Assembly: GCA_036490955.1 (NCBI GenBank)
Contig: DASXCX010000080.1
Location: forward strand, 1-64,000
Source of the DNA: CAIKMD01 sp036490955
Lineage (GTDB): Bacteria > Pseudomonadota > Alphaproteobacteria > ATCC43930 > CGMCC-115725
Length of the DNA: 64,000 nt
Reading direction: 5' to 3'
The position numbers were made by a program, and so were the translations under genes. Of this stretch, positions 26,539 through 35,166 are shown piece after piece (positions within the stretch are counted from its first letter, which is position 1; each line of letters starts with the position of its first letter). The notes beneath the pieces are model-generated. The model did not search any database. It was given only the letters and a program-made list of their open reading frames with translations, and had not been told where the DNA came from.

Positions 26539-27501
26539 ATGGATCCGTTGCTTATCGCTACGCGCGTATTGCATTTCGCCGGCGCGCTGTCGCTCGTCGG
26601 CGTGCTGGGCTTTGCCGCGTTCGTCGCCGATCTCCCGTCGCCGCGGCTGGCGCGGCAACTCCGTGTCGCAGGGCGGTCGAGTGCCGCGCTGTTGCTCCTG
26701 ACGGCGCCGCTCTGGCTCATTCTCGTCGCCGAGAATATGAGCGCGGAAGCGCTGCCCGCGACAATTTCCCATGGCGTGCCGAGGGTCGTCTTGCTCGACA
26801 CGCAATTCGGACGCGCGCTGGGATTGCGCTTCGTCCTCACGCTGGTGCTGCTGCCGTTGCTCGCGCGGCTCGGTAAGGATCGTGTGCTCGATCGCGCGGC
26901 GGTTCTGCTTGCCGCGGTGAGCGTCGCGGCGATTGCCTGGCAGGGGCATGCGGGCGACGAACTCGGCCGCGACGCGGTGATTCATCTCACCGCCGACGCG
27001 GCGCATCTGCTCGCCGCCGGACTCTGGCTCGGCGCGTTGCTGCCGCTGATGCTCTTGCTCCGCGACACGATCGAGATCGATCAGCGCTACGAAGCAGCGA
27101 AGCGGTTTTCGATGCTCGGTGTCATCTGTGTCGCGGCGTTGCTGCCGAGCGGCATCGTCAATGCTTATTACCTTGTCGGCTCGGTACCGGCGCTGATCGG
27201 TACCGTCTACGGCCAGATACTGCTGCTGAAGCTCGTCATCGTGCTGGCGATGTTGGCGCTCGCCACCGTCAATCGCGGGTACCTCGTGCCGCGCCTCGCC
27301 GCGCGCGACGATCACGCTGCGCGGCGCCTCGCGCGGCATTCGGGCATCGAAGCCCTACTGGGGCTCGGCGTGATCGCAATCGTCGCGGTGCTCGGCACGA
27401 TGGAGCCGGCGCTGCATGAGCCGGTTGTTTGGCCGTTTGGCGCCGTGTCACCGGCCGATTCATCGCCGGCCATGCCGGCCGATCACATGCATCAGGATTA
27501 A
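26539..27501 (+). CDS. copD: copper resistance membrane protein CopD
   Basis: Inner-membrane copper import protein, 320 aa with about eight helices. N-terminal ATRVLHFAGALSLVG and mid-protein DAAHLLAAGLWLGALLPL carry conserved His residues; SGIVNAYYLVGS and LALATVNRGYLVP are typical of the copper-resistance D domain. The C-terminal tail is Met/His-bearing (AMPADHMHQD). Downstream of copC by 28 bases and 15 bases upstream of the PCuAC chaperone. Confidence 0.9.
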   Translation: MDPLLIATRVLHFAGALSLVGVLGFAAFVADLPSPRLARQLRVAGRSSAALLLLTAPLWLILVAENMSAEALPATISHGVPRVVLLDTQFGRALGLRFVLTLVLLPLLARLGKDRVLDRAAVLLAAVSVAAIAWQGHAGDELGRDAVIHLTADAAHLLAAGLWLGALLPLMLLLRDTIEIDQRYEAAKRFSMLGVICVAALLPSGIVNAYYLVGSVPALIGTVYGQILLLKLVIVLAMLALATVNRGYLVPRLAARDDHAARRLARHSGIEALLGLGVIAIVAVLGTMEPALHEPVVWPFGAVSPADSSPAMPADHMHQD

Positions 27502-27516
27502 GTGAAGGAGAGGGTG

Positions 27517-28032
27517 ATGAAGGCTATTCTTGTCATGGCGGCAGCGGCTTTGCTCGCGTCACCGGTTTGGGCCGATTCGAACGGCATCAAGGTCGACCAG
27601 GTTTGGGCGCGTGCGACGCCCGGCGCCGTTAAGACCGGCGCGATCTATCTCACCATTACCAATACCGGCACGACGCCGGATACGCTCGAAGGAGCGGTGA
27701 GCACGTCAGTGGCCGAGCATGCCGATCTGCATGAGGAGAAGATGGCCAACGGCGTGATGGAGATGCGACCGGTGGAATCGTTAACCATCGCGCCGGGCAA
27801 GAGCGTCATCTTGGAGCCGAATGGCTATCACATCATGCTGACCGGGTTGAAGGCACCGCTTAAAGAAGGCCAGACCGTGCCGCTGACTCTGACCTTTGAC
27901 CATGCGGGCCAGCAGCAGGTCATCGCTTCGGTTGCCAAAGTCGGGGCGATGCACGCGGATGAGAGGAGCGGTGTTGGCGCGGCGCCCGCTGGAGCCCCCG
28001 ATATGTCCTCGATGCCGGGCATGTCGCACTGA
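27517..28032 (+). CDS. PCuAC periplasmic copper chaperone
   Basis: PCuAC/Sco1-partner copper chaperone, 171 aa. Family members deliver Cu(I) to the CuA site of cytochrome oxidase. The signal peptide ends SPVWA/DS. The copper motif (H/M-x10-M-x21-H-x-M pattern) is seen from HADLHEEKMANGVMEMR to NGYHIML. A Met/His-rich C-terminus (DMSSMPGMSH) may add binding capacity. ATG 27517 is preferred over 27502 because it begins the signal peptide. Last gene of the metal operon. Confidence 0.92.
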   Translation: MKAILVMAAAALLASPVWADSNGIKVDQVWARATPGAVKTGAIYLTITNTGTTPDTLEGAVSTSVAEHADLHEEKMANGVMEMRPVESLTIAPGKSVILEPNGYHIMLTGLKAPLKEGQTVPLTLTFDHAGQQQVIASVAKVGAMHADERSGVGAAPAGAPDMSSMPGMSH

Positions 28033-28395
28033 CGAGTCGAATCAGAGTCGTCGCAATACGTGTCGACGCAATACGAGTCGCGTGTATCGAATCGTCATGA
28101 CGAAAATGACATGCAATATCGTCGCGGCACTCGATGACGGAACCGTCGCGACCTATGCGGTCGTTCTGTTGAGAGCCCGAATCGGCTTTTATTATTTTCA
28201 ATAAATTATTTTAATATCAATATATTGTATTATATTGTTGATATTATAGATCATGATGATTTATCCACGTTAAGCACGTCGCGCGAAACGCGTCGCGAGA
28301 GCGCTTTCACGTCAGCGAAATTGAAGCTGCACAAATCCGTCATGCGCCGCTGCTACGTCGTTCACGTCGTCCCATGCATTGTTCGAGGACACGGA
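28033..28395. other. AT-rich intergenic region with inverted repeat
   Basis: This 363-bp gap ends the copper operon. Its first 70 bases hold short repeated units (GACGCAATACG-like, twice). Bases about 28190-28262 are almost pure A+T, unlike everything else in the window, and include the inverted pair AATATCAA (28213-28220) / TTGATATT (28239-28246). It probably holds the promoter of the following gene. A protein- or H-NS-like-silencer-binding role is only a guess. Confidence 0.5.
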
Positions 28396-28818
28396 ATGAC
28401 AGCGTTTCCTGCAAAACACCAAAAGCTTCAGGCCGCGATGAAGAACGGTCTGATGAATTTCATCAGCGCGACGAAAGCCAGCAAGCCGCGGCGTCGGCCG
28501 CATCTCTGGCTGGTGCCGCCGGCGTCGAAGCCATTGCCAGCGCCGCAAGTCGCGCAAATCGATCCGGTGGCGCTCACGGTCCTGGCGGTCAATCGGCTGG
28601 GCCTCGCGACCTTCCGCAGCTCGACGAGCGGTAAGGTCGCGACGGTGTCCGTGCCGGACGCGCGCACGGCCGAGATTTTCCGAGCCGCGTTGCGCGAGAT
28701 GGAGAAGATCCGCCGTACCGATCGGCTGGTCGACGTGGTTGTCGCCGGCGATGATGGCGCCGCGCCGGGACCCGGCGATCGAGCGGGCAATCGAGGTCGC
28801 GATGCAGTCAAAGCTTGA
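28396..28818 (+). CDS. hypothetical protein
   Basis: Unrecognised 140-aa basic protein. N-terminal part is Lys/Arg/Pro-rich (KASKPRRRPHLWLVPPAS). The middle (VALTVLAVNRLGLATFRSS) and RTAEIFRAALREMEKIRRTD have an alternating strand-helix pattern. No signal peptide. ATG 28396 follows GAGGACACGGA. A strong terminator hairpin lies immediately after its stop, inside the start of the overlapping pmtA-like gene. Function unknown. Confidence 0.5.
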   Translation: MTAFPAKHQKLQAAMKNGLMNFISATKASKPRRRPHLWLVPPASKPLPAPQVAQIDPVALTVLAVNRLGLATFRSSTSGKVATVSVPDARTAEIFRAALREMEKIRRTDRLVDVVVAGDDGAAPGPGDRAGNRGRDAVKA

Positions 28819-29395
28819 AATCAAGGGCGCGGAAAGCGCCCTTTTTTTTCGTCATTGGCTGCGGCATCCGCTCGAAATCGGCGCCTTCCTGCCGTCGAGC
28901 GCGGCGGTTGGCCGCGCGATGGCGAAAGCGGCCGCCTTCGATCGGCCCGGGATGGTTCTGGAACTCGGCGGCGGCACCGGAGCGGTGACCGCGAGCCTGC
29001 TCGAAGCAGGCTGTGCGCCGGAGCGGCTGATCGTGGTCGAGCGTGAAACTGCGCTTGCCGCGATGCTGCGGCGGCGCTTCGGCGGGTTGCGGATCGTCGA
29101 GGGCGACGCTTGCGCGATCGACATCATCCTCGCCGAGCACGGCATTACCAAGCTCGCGGCGATCGTCTCCTCTCTGCCGATCAAATGGTTCCCCATCGCC
29201 GGCCAGCGAGCGGTGATCGCGCCATGTCTCGATATCGCCGGCGAGGACGGCAGCTTCATCCAGCTGACCAATGCGTTGGTCTCGCCGGTGGCGATGAGCG
29301 CGCTCGACCTCGACGGGTGCGAGATCGCGCGGGTGTGGTCGCAATTCCCGCCGGTGCAGATCTGGCGCTATCGGCGCCGGCGAGGACTCGCATGA
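28802..29395 (+). CDS. pmtA: phospholipid N-methyltransferase-like SAM methyltransferase
   Basis: Class I SAM-dependent methyltransferase of 197 aa resembling PmtA and KsgA-type phospholipid N-methyltransferases, which convert phosphatidylethanolamine to phosphatidylcholine at the inner membrane. FFRHWLRHPLEIGAFLPSS is the typical entry segment, VLELGGGTGAVTASLLEAG the SAM motif I, and IVSSLPIKWFP the motif IV region. The start at 28802 is the only one that keeps the conserved N-terminus, but it overlaps the preceding gene and contains a terminator hairpin. Overlaps the next gene by ATGA. A family-level call; lipid substrate not proven. Confidence 0.75.
   Translation: MQSKLEIKGAESALFFRHWLRHPLEIGAFLPSSAAVGRAMAKAAAFDRPGMVLELGGGTGAVTASLLEAGCAPERLIVVERETALAAMLRRRFGGLRIVEGDACAIDIILAEHGITKLAAIVSSLPIKWFPIAGQRAVIAPCLDIAGEDGSFIQLTNALVSPVAMSALDLDGCEIARVWSQFPPVQIWRYRRRRGLA
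28823..28849 (+). terminator. strong rho-independent terminator inside the pmtA-like 5' end
   Basis: 8-bp stem AAGGGCGC / GCGCCCTT, 5-base loop, and a run of eight T. It sits 5 bases after the stop of the hypothetical gene at 28396, yet also lies within codons 8-16 of the methyltransferase frame. It probably terminates most upstream transcripts; read-through would be needed to express the downstream genes from that promoter. Confidence 0.8.
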
Positions 29396-30210
29396 TGACC
29401 CATTTGCAAGCGATCAATCGTTTTCGCTCGATCTGGATCTCCGACTTCCATTTGGGAACCCGCGGATGCAAAGCAGAATTCCTCCTCGATTTCCTGCGCC
29501 ATACCGAATCCGAATACCTTTACCTCGTGGGCGATATCGTCGACGGTTGGAGGCTCAAGAAGTCGTGGTACTGGGCCCAAAGCCACAACGACGTTATCCA
29601 AAAGATCCTCCGCAAGGCGCGGAAGGGGACGAAGGTCATCTACGTTCCCGGCAATCACGACGAGATGCTACGCGACTACACCGGACTGCAGTTCGGTGGC
29701 GTGATGGTCGAATCCGAAGTCATCCATATGACCGCGGATGGCCGCCGCATGCTCGTCATCCATGGCGACGCCTTCGACGGCGTCGTTCGATATGCTCGCT
29801 GGTTGGCTCTCTTGGGCGATTGGGCCTACGACCTGATGCTCAAGATAAACAATTGGTACAACCACGCGCGGCGTCACCTCGGCTATCCTTACTGGTCGCT
29901 CTCGGCCTATCTCAAATCGCGCGTCAAAAACGCGGTGCAATTCGTCGGCGATTATGCCAATGCGATCACCGCCGAGGCCCGGGCGCGCAAGGTCGACGGC
30001 ATCATCTGCGGCCATATCCACCAGGCCGAGATGCGCGACATGAACGGCGTGCTCTACTGCAACGATGGCGATTGGGTCGAAAGCTGCACCGCCTTGGTCG
30101 AGCACTTCGACGGTTCGCTCGAAATCCTGCACTGGATGACGCTGCGCGCCTGCGATCCTTTCAATCCGCCGGATCAGCGCGAGCTCGAGCTGATTGAAGA
30201 GGACGCATGA
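29392..30210 (+). CDS. LpxH-like metallophosphoesterase
   Basis: Calcineurin-type metallophosphoesterase of 272 aa in the UDP-2,3-diacylglucosamine pyrophosphatase-like group. Metal-site motifs are ISDFHLGT (16-23), LVGDIVDGW (about 45), VPGNHDEMLR (about 84), VIHGDAFD (about 118) and ICGHIHQAEM (near 204). Its partner, a GT4 glycosyltransferase, overlaps by ATGA. This LpxH-like/GT4 pairing in alphaproteobacteria suggests an envelope glycolipid pathway; role in lipid A is possible but unproven. Confidence 0.83.
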   Translation: MMTHLQAINRFRSIWISDFHLGTRGCKAEFLLDFLRHTESEYLYLVGDIVDGWRLKKSWYWAQSHNDVIQKILRKARKGTKVIYVPGNHDEMLRDYTGLQFGGVMVESEVIHMTADGRRMLVIHGDAFDGVVRYARWLALLGDWAYDLMLKINNWYNHARRHLGYPYWSLSAYLKSRVKNAVQFVGDYANAITAEARARKVDGIICGHIHQAEMRDMNGVLYCNDGDWVESCTALVEHFDGSLEILHWMTLRACDPFNPPDQRELELIEEDA

Positions 30211-31208
30211 AGATTCTGTTGGCCAGCGACGCTTGGCCACCACAGGTCAATGGCGTCGTGCGCACGATGCTGACGGTGATGCGGGAGCTCGAAGCGCTCG
30301 GGCACACGGTCGTCACCCTGACGCCCGATCAGTGCTTCACGGTGGCGTGTCCCTTCTACAAGGAGATCAGGCTGGCGATTAACCCGGGCGGCGCCGTCGG
30401 GCGGATAATCGAGGAGACCAAGCCCGATGCGATCCATATCGTCACCGAAGGTCCGATCGGTATCGCGGCGCGGCGCTGGTGTATGCGGCATGGGCTGCGC
30501 TTCACCACCGCCTATCACACGCGCTTCCCGGAATATCTCGCGGTCCGCTGCATCGCGCCGCAACGCTTCACCTATGCGTTGCTGCGCCGCTTTCATGCGC
30601 CTGCGGTGCGGGTGATGGTCGCGACGGAATCGGTACGGCGCGAGCTCGCCGGTCATGGCTTTAACAATCTCGCGCCATGGGGCCGCGGGGTCGATCCGCT
30701 CCTGTTCGATCCGGAGCTTCGTGACGAGAAGCCGGAGTTCCAGCGGCCGATCTTTCTCTATGTCGGCCGCGTCGCGCATGAGAAGAATCTTCCGGCTTTC
30801 CTCGGCCTCGATCTGCCTGGCTCGAAAGTCGTGGTCGGCGAGGGGCCGGCACTCGCCACGCTGAAAGCGCGTTTCCCCGACGTCCATTTTCTCGGCAAGC
30901 GCGAAGGCCAGTCTTTGGCGAAGGCTTATGCCTCGGCCGACGTTTTCGTTTTCCCGAGCCGCACCGACACTTTCGGTCTGGTAATGCTGGAAGCGCTCGC
31001 CTCGGGCGTGCCGGTCGCAGCCTATCCGGTACCGGGTCCGCTCGACGTGCTGGGCGGCAGCGATGCCGGCGCGCTCGATGAGGATTTGCAACGCGCGGCG
31101 CTCAAAGCGCTCGAATTACCGAGGGCGCGCTGCCGCGAGCATGCGCTGCGCTTCACCTGGTCGGCTTGCGCGCGCCAGTTCCTCGATCAGCTCTGTCCCG
31201 CGCGCTAG
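30207..31208 (+). CDS. GT4-family glycosyltransferase
   Basis: Retaining GT-B glycosyltransferase, 333 aa. N-terminal domain opens with LLASDAWPPQVNGVVRT (nucleotide-sugar glycosyltransferase of the MgtA/Agt type). The C-terminal domain shows IFLYVGRVAHEKN and the donor-binding motif SRTDTFGLVMLEALASG, in which the EX7E Glu residues lie. It likely transfers mannose or glucuronic acid to a lipid acceptor on the cytoplasmic side of the membrane. Coupled to the LpxH-like gene through a 4-base overlap. Confidence 0.86.
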   Translation: MKILLASDAWPPQVNGVVRTMLTVMRELEALGHTVVTLTPDQCFTVACPFYKEIRLAINPGGAVGRIIEETKPDAIHIVTEGPIGIAARRWCMRHGLRFTTAYHTRFPEYLAVRCIAPQRFTYALLRRFHAPAVRVMVATESVRRELAGHGFNNLAPWGRGVDPLLFDPELRDEKPEFQRPIFLYVGRVAHEKNLPAFLGLDLPGSKVVVGEGPALATLKARFPDVHFLGKREGQSLAKAYASADVFVFPSRTDTFGLVMLEALASGVPVAAYPVPGPLDVLGGSDAGALDEDLQRAALKALELPRARCREHALRFTWSACARQFLDQLCPAR

Positions 31209-31221
31209 CGTGACAAATTAT

Positions 31222-33600
31222 CTAAAGGGGCGCCTCGACCAGCAGTACGGGCTCTTCCGGCCGCAGCGGTAGGGCGAACTTGCCGTGCATCGGGATGGGC
31301 GCGAAAGCGGTCCCTCCGGTGCGGCGCGCGACCAGCCAATGGAGCGCCGCCGGAATACGCAGCTCGGGCGCAATCTCCGCCAAAGCCACACCAAGCGACT
31401 GCGCGATTTCGACATTGCTGCGCCGTCCGTCGATCGCGGCGAGAAAGCGCTGCGTCTGCGGTGAAGGTTCGTAAGTAATGGTGCGGCCATTGCGCAGCAA
31501 GACCGGCAATTTCGCGCCGGGCTCTATGGCGTGCGCGAGCGCGTGGCCTCCGAATTCGCTCATCGCCGAGAGGATCGCCTCGGGCTCGGCCGGGTCGAGC
31601 GCGGCGTTCGCCACGCGCGTCGCGTAAAACGTATGCAGCGCGAGGCTGCCGTCGAGCGCTTCGGCCATATCCTCGCGCTGCGGCTGCGGCAGGCGGGCGA
31701 GCCGGACGCGCTCGTCGGGATTGCCGATATAGAGATCGAGATCGTATTGCAGGGAACAGGTCGCGGGCGCGGCCTTGTAGGTGCCGAAAGCCTGAAGATG
31801 CAGCCCCGCGCCGCTGAGGAAATCGCGCACGCCCGATGCCGTATAGGCGCGATCCTGATCGTGCAGCAGCGTGTCCCAGAGATTCGTGTCGTCTTTCAGA
31901 TAAGCCGCCTGGATATTCTCCCACCCTTCGCACAGCCGGAATGGGTTCGTTGCCGGCAAATGGGCGAGGATGTCGCGTGCGAGGGCGAGCTTCTGCTCGC
32001 GATCGTCGATGCCGGCGGTCGCGCCGCGCAGCACCTCCTGCATCGCATAGATATGCGCGCGGCCGGGAAGGCCGTAGAGCATCAGCGCCATGCCGCCATC
32101 GGGCGCCAGCATGGCTTCGAGGGCGCGCAGGCCCGCTTCGGGATCGGGCAGATGGTGGAGCACGCCGAGGCAAGTGATGTAGTCGAAGGCGTCGAGGCCA
32201 AGCTGCGGTGCTTCGAGCAGCGAAGCGTTGACGAATCGGATATTCGTCAGGCGACGCATCTTCGCGCGCGCCTCGGCGATCGAGAGGCTCGCCGAGGAAA
32301 GATCGAGCGCGACGATGTCGGACGGCGTGTGACGCAACTGCTCGCCGAGCCACATGACACTGTCGCCGGTGCCGCAACCAGCAACGAGCACGCGCAAGCC
32401 TTTGCCGAAATCGCGCCCGCCGGCGAAGCAATATTGATTGACCTTGGCGAGAATGTCGGGTGGCGTGACATAGCGCACGTAGCGCTCGCCTTCGGGATCG
32501 CGTGCCGGGAAAGGCAGGCTTTCGTATTGTCCGCGCACGCCGCTATGCGATGCCTCTCTCATGCGCTCGCGCAACAATGCGCCGCTGCGCTCGCCCGCCC
32601 GCGCGTGCAGCGCGCCGCCGAGATTCTTGCGCGCCTCGCCGTAGTCCGGCCGCAGCGCTAGCGCACGTTCGTAGCGGGCGATCGCGTCGTCGAAGCGGCC
32701 GATGTTTTGCAACGCCGCGCCGAGATTGTTGAGAATCTCGACATCTTCGGGCTGCAACGCCAGTGCGCGCTCGAAACAGGCGATCGCGTTTGCGTACTCG
32801 CCCTTTTTATCGAGCACGAGACCGAGGCCGTTGTGCGCCTCGCCATAATCACGCCGCAGCGAAATTGCGCGTTCGAGATGCGTCGCCGCGGCGTCGAGTT
32901 CGCCCATCTCATGCAGAACGTTGCCGAGATTGGCGCAAGCCTCGGCGAAATCCGGCCTGACGGCGAACGCGCGCTCATAAGACGCGCGTGCGTCAGCGAG
33001 CTTGCCGAGATCGTGCAGCGCGTTGCCGAGGTTGTTCATCGCCTCGGCGTAATCGGGTCGAAGGGCAAGGGCACGTTCGTAGCGCGTGATCGCCTCGCCT
33101 GCCTTGCCCTGCTCGCGCAGGGCATTGCCGAGATTCATTTGGCCTTCGGCATAGTCGGGATTATGCGCCAAGGCGCGTTTGTGGAGACCGATCGCGTCTT
33201 CGGCGCGGCCTTGCATCAATCGCAGATTGCCCAGATTGCTCAAGGCTTCGACGTAATCGGCCTTCAGCGTCAGCGCCCGCTCGTAATGCGCGGTGGCTTC
33301 GTCGATCCGGCCGAGCGCGGCGAGCGCGAGGCCGCGGTTGTTGTGGAAGAACGGCACAGCGTCGGTAATCGCGATCGCCTGGCCGATAAGATCGATCGCG
33401 CTGAGCGGCTCGCCGCGCTGATAGGCAAGTACGCCGAGGAGATGAAGACTGTCCGCGTGGCGCGGGTCGCGCGCCAGGATCTGGCGATAGAGCCGCTCGG
33501 CTTCGGCGTAATGCCCGCTTTGATGCAGGCGGAGCGCCTCGTTGAAGCTGTCTTGCGCGCCGCCGCCCTTTTTGGCAAGCCGCCGTTCAACCCGGCTCAT
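31222..33600 (-). CDS. TPR protein fused to SAM-dependent methyltransferase
   Basis: Large two-part protein of 792 aa. Residues about 15-345 hold about ten tetratricopeptide repeats, each ending in the pattern AxxNLGNxLxxxGxxxxA. Residues about 400-570 form a class I methyltransferase with motif LRVLVAGCGTGDSVMWL and the catalytic-region YITCLGVLHHLPDPEAGL. The last 200 residues have no clear domain but resemble the C-terminal extension of similar TPR-methyltransferases. The substrate (protein, lipid or sugar) is unknown; the repeats suggest a partner protein. Convergent with the glycosyltransferase gene. Confidence 0.85.
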   Translation of the reverse strand: MSRVERRLAKKGGGAQDSFNEALRLHQSGHYAEAERLYRQILARDPRHADSLHLLGVLAYQRGEPLSAIDLIGQAIAITDAVPFFHNNRGLALAALGRIDEATAHYERALTLKADYVEALSNLGNLRLMQGRAEDAIGLHKRALAHNPDYAEGQMNLGNALREQGKAGEAITRYERALALRPDYAEAMNNLGNALHDLGKLADARASYERAFAVRPDFAEACANLGNVLHEMGELDAAATHLERAISLRRDYGEAHNGLGLVLDKKGEYANAIACFERALALQPEDVEILNNLGAALQNIGRFDDAIARYERALALRPDYGEARKNLGGALHARAGERSGALLRERMREASHSGVRGQYESLPFPARDPEGERYVRYVTPPDILAKVNQYCFAGGRDFGKGLRVLVAGCGTGDSVMWLGEQLRHTPSDIVALDLSSASLSIAEARAKMRRLTNIRFVNASLLEAPQLGLDAFDYITCLGVLHHLPDPEAGLRALEAMLAPDGGMALMLYGLPGRAHIYAMQEVLRGATAGIDDREQKLALARDILAHLPATNPFRLCEGWENIQAAYLKDDTNLWDTLLHDQDRAYTASGVRDFLSGAGLHLQAFGTYKAAPATCSLQYDLDLYIGNPDERVRLARLPQPQREDMAEALDGSLALHTFYATRVANAALDPAEPEAILSAMSEFGGHALAHAIEPGAKLPVLLRNGRTITYEPSPQTQRFLAAIDGRRSNVEIAQSLGVALAEIAPELRIPAALHWLVARRTGGTAFAPIPMHGKFALPLRPEEPVLLVEAPL

Positions 33601-33624
33601 CGTTGCCGGCCTTTCGCGCCAGGA

Positions 33625-34050
33625 TCAAAATGCAGCGCACGCCTCGCTCGTGATCACGCCGACCGAGCGTTGCTTGAATTGCGCGCGATAGGCGTTGATG
33701 ACGCTGCCAATCCGCGTCCTGAGATCGGATTCCGGATCGGCAACGACGAGCAGAATCTTACTCGGCTCGTGGATCAGCTTGCCACTCGCCTGATCGTACC
33801 ATTGCCCGGTGCCGTCCATCACGGTGAAGCCGTCGGGAAATTGCGGCGTGATCGCACGCGCCGCGAAAGCATCCCATTCCGCGTCGGTCAGCGGTCCGCG
33901 GCCCGCGATGTCGCGGCCGAAGAAAATCTGGGCGATGGTGTAGCGCCCTTGTCCCGGCAGAGGGCAGGCCGGCGCTGCCGCTTGTTTCGGCGCCGACATG
34001 GCGCATGCGGCCAAGCCGAGCGCGCAGAAAAGGGCGAAGATACGGTGCAC
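33625..34050 (-). CDS. DUF3574 lipoprotein
   Basis: Small envelope lipoprotein, 141 aa. The lipobox is LGLAAC at about 11-16. The mature part matches DUF3574 (QIFFGRDIAGRGPLTDAEW, then FPDGFTVMDGTGQWYD), a family of unknown function. Two Cys (29, 138) may form a disulfide. It lies 16 bases downstream of the flavin monooxygenase gene on the same strand. Confidence 0.75.
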   Translation of the reverse strand: MHRIFALFCALGLAACAMSAPKQAAAPACPLPGQGRYTIAQIFFGRDIAGRGPLTDAEWDAFAARAITPQFPDGFTVMDGTGQWYDQASGKLIHEPSKILLVVADPESDLRTRIGSVINAYRAQFKQRSVGVITSEACAAF

Positions 34051-34065
34051 GGGGCTGTTTCGCGT

Positions 34066-35109
34066 TCACACAGCTTTGGCCGAGGCGGGCCGCTTCTTCG
34101 CAAAGGCCGGCATCACCTCCTTGGCGAAGATCTGCAAGGTCGCGATCGAGCCCGTCGGATCGACCAGCAGAACATTCTCGACGCCGCCGGCTTCGAGCTT
34201 CTTCAGCCGGAGGATGATCTCCTCGGGCGTGCCGAGCAGCGGCGCGTCGTCGAATTCGACCGGCGGACCGTTGTAGTCTTTAAGCTGCGCATAACGCTCG
34301 GCGCCCCGGCCGCGGGCGAGCGTGCCGATGTTCTTCAACATGTTGATGCGCATCGCCAGCGCCTTCTCGCGGTCGGCGGCGTTGCGTACGAGCTGCAAGC
34401 CGCGCGTCGTGCCGACCATTGCCGGATCGTAGGCGCGGCCGGCTTTGAGGCATTCATCCTTGAACATCGCGACGCGCTCGATCGTGAGATCGCAGGGGGC
34501 GATCTGGTCGAGCAGCAAATTGTAGCCTTCGCGCGCAGCGCGGCGGATCGATTCCTCGCTGCCTGCGCCAAGCCAGAAGGGCGGATGCGGTCGCTGCACC
34601 GGCGCAGGCTCGACAACGATATTCTCGTAATGCCAGCGCTTGCCGTGATGCGAGAAACGGCCGGCGCTGTTCCATGCCTTGCGGATGACGTCCATCGCCT
34701 CGTCGAAGCGCTCGGTCGCTTCGTCCATCGGCACGCAGAAGCCGCTGAACTCGACATCGCGATAGCCTTTGCCGACGCCAAAATCGAGCCGGCCGTTGGA
34801 AAGCAGATCGACGGTCGCGGCCGCTTCGGCGACGAGCACCGGATTGTGCCAGGGCAGCACGACGACCGCCGTACCGAGACGGATACGTGTCGTGCAGCCC
34901 GCGAGATAGCTCAAGAGGCCGAGTGAGGCCGAGACCTGACCGACGCCGGTGAAGTGATGCTCGACGACGAAGACGCTTTCGAAGCCGAGATCCTCGGCTT
35001 CGCGCACATAATTGATGTAGTCGCGATAGCCCTGGCTATCGCCGCCTTGATGCTCGCCGACCGGCGTACCGCTGCGCGAGCGCGCGCCGCCGAAAAGACC
35101 GAATCGCAT
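34066..35109 (-). CDS. LLM-class flavin-dependent oxidoreductase
   Basis: Luciferase-like monooxygenase, 347 aa. Conserved blocks are DLGFESVFVVEHHFTGVG (about 36-54), the active-site loop TRIRLGTAVVVLPWHNPVLV and DFGVGKGYRDVEFSGF. It differs from the gene at 9875 and belongs to the alkanal monooxygenase-like subgroup. It probably uses FMNH2 from an unlinked reductase. Substrate unknown. It heads a two-gene unit with the DUF3574 lipoprotein gene. Confidence 0.85.
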   Translation of the reverse strand: MRFGLFGGARSRSGTPVGEHQGGDSQGYRDYINYVREAEDLGFESVFVVEHHFTGVGQVSASLGLLSYLAGCTTRIRLGTAVVVLPWHNPVLVAEAAATVDLLSNGRLDFGVGKGYRDVEFSGFCVPMDEATERFDEAMDVIRKAWNSAGRFSHHGKRWHYENIVVEPAPVQRPHPPFWLGAGSEESIRRAAREGYNLLLDQIAPCDLTIERVAMFKDECLKAGRAYDPAMVGTTRGLQLVRNAADREKALAMRINMLKNIGTLARGRGAERYAQLKDYNGPPVEFDDAPLLGTPEEIILRLKKLEAGGVENVLLVDPTGSIATLQIFAKEVMPAFAKKRPASAKAV

Positions 35110-35166
35110 AAGGCTTCCTTCTCTCTGGTCGCGCGCGACCCTACCATAAGGAGTCGCGCAGGACGA

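Noticed and set aside
32707..34926. 739-codon plus-strand open frame across the TPR-methyltransferase, DUF3574 and monooxygenase genes
   Set aside because: It spans three clear minus-strand genes and has no domain pattern; typical high-GC antisense frame.
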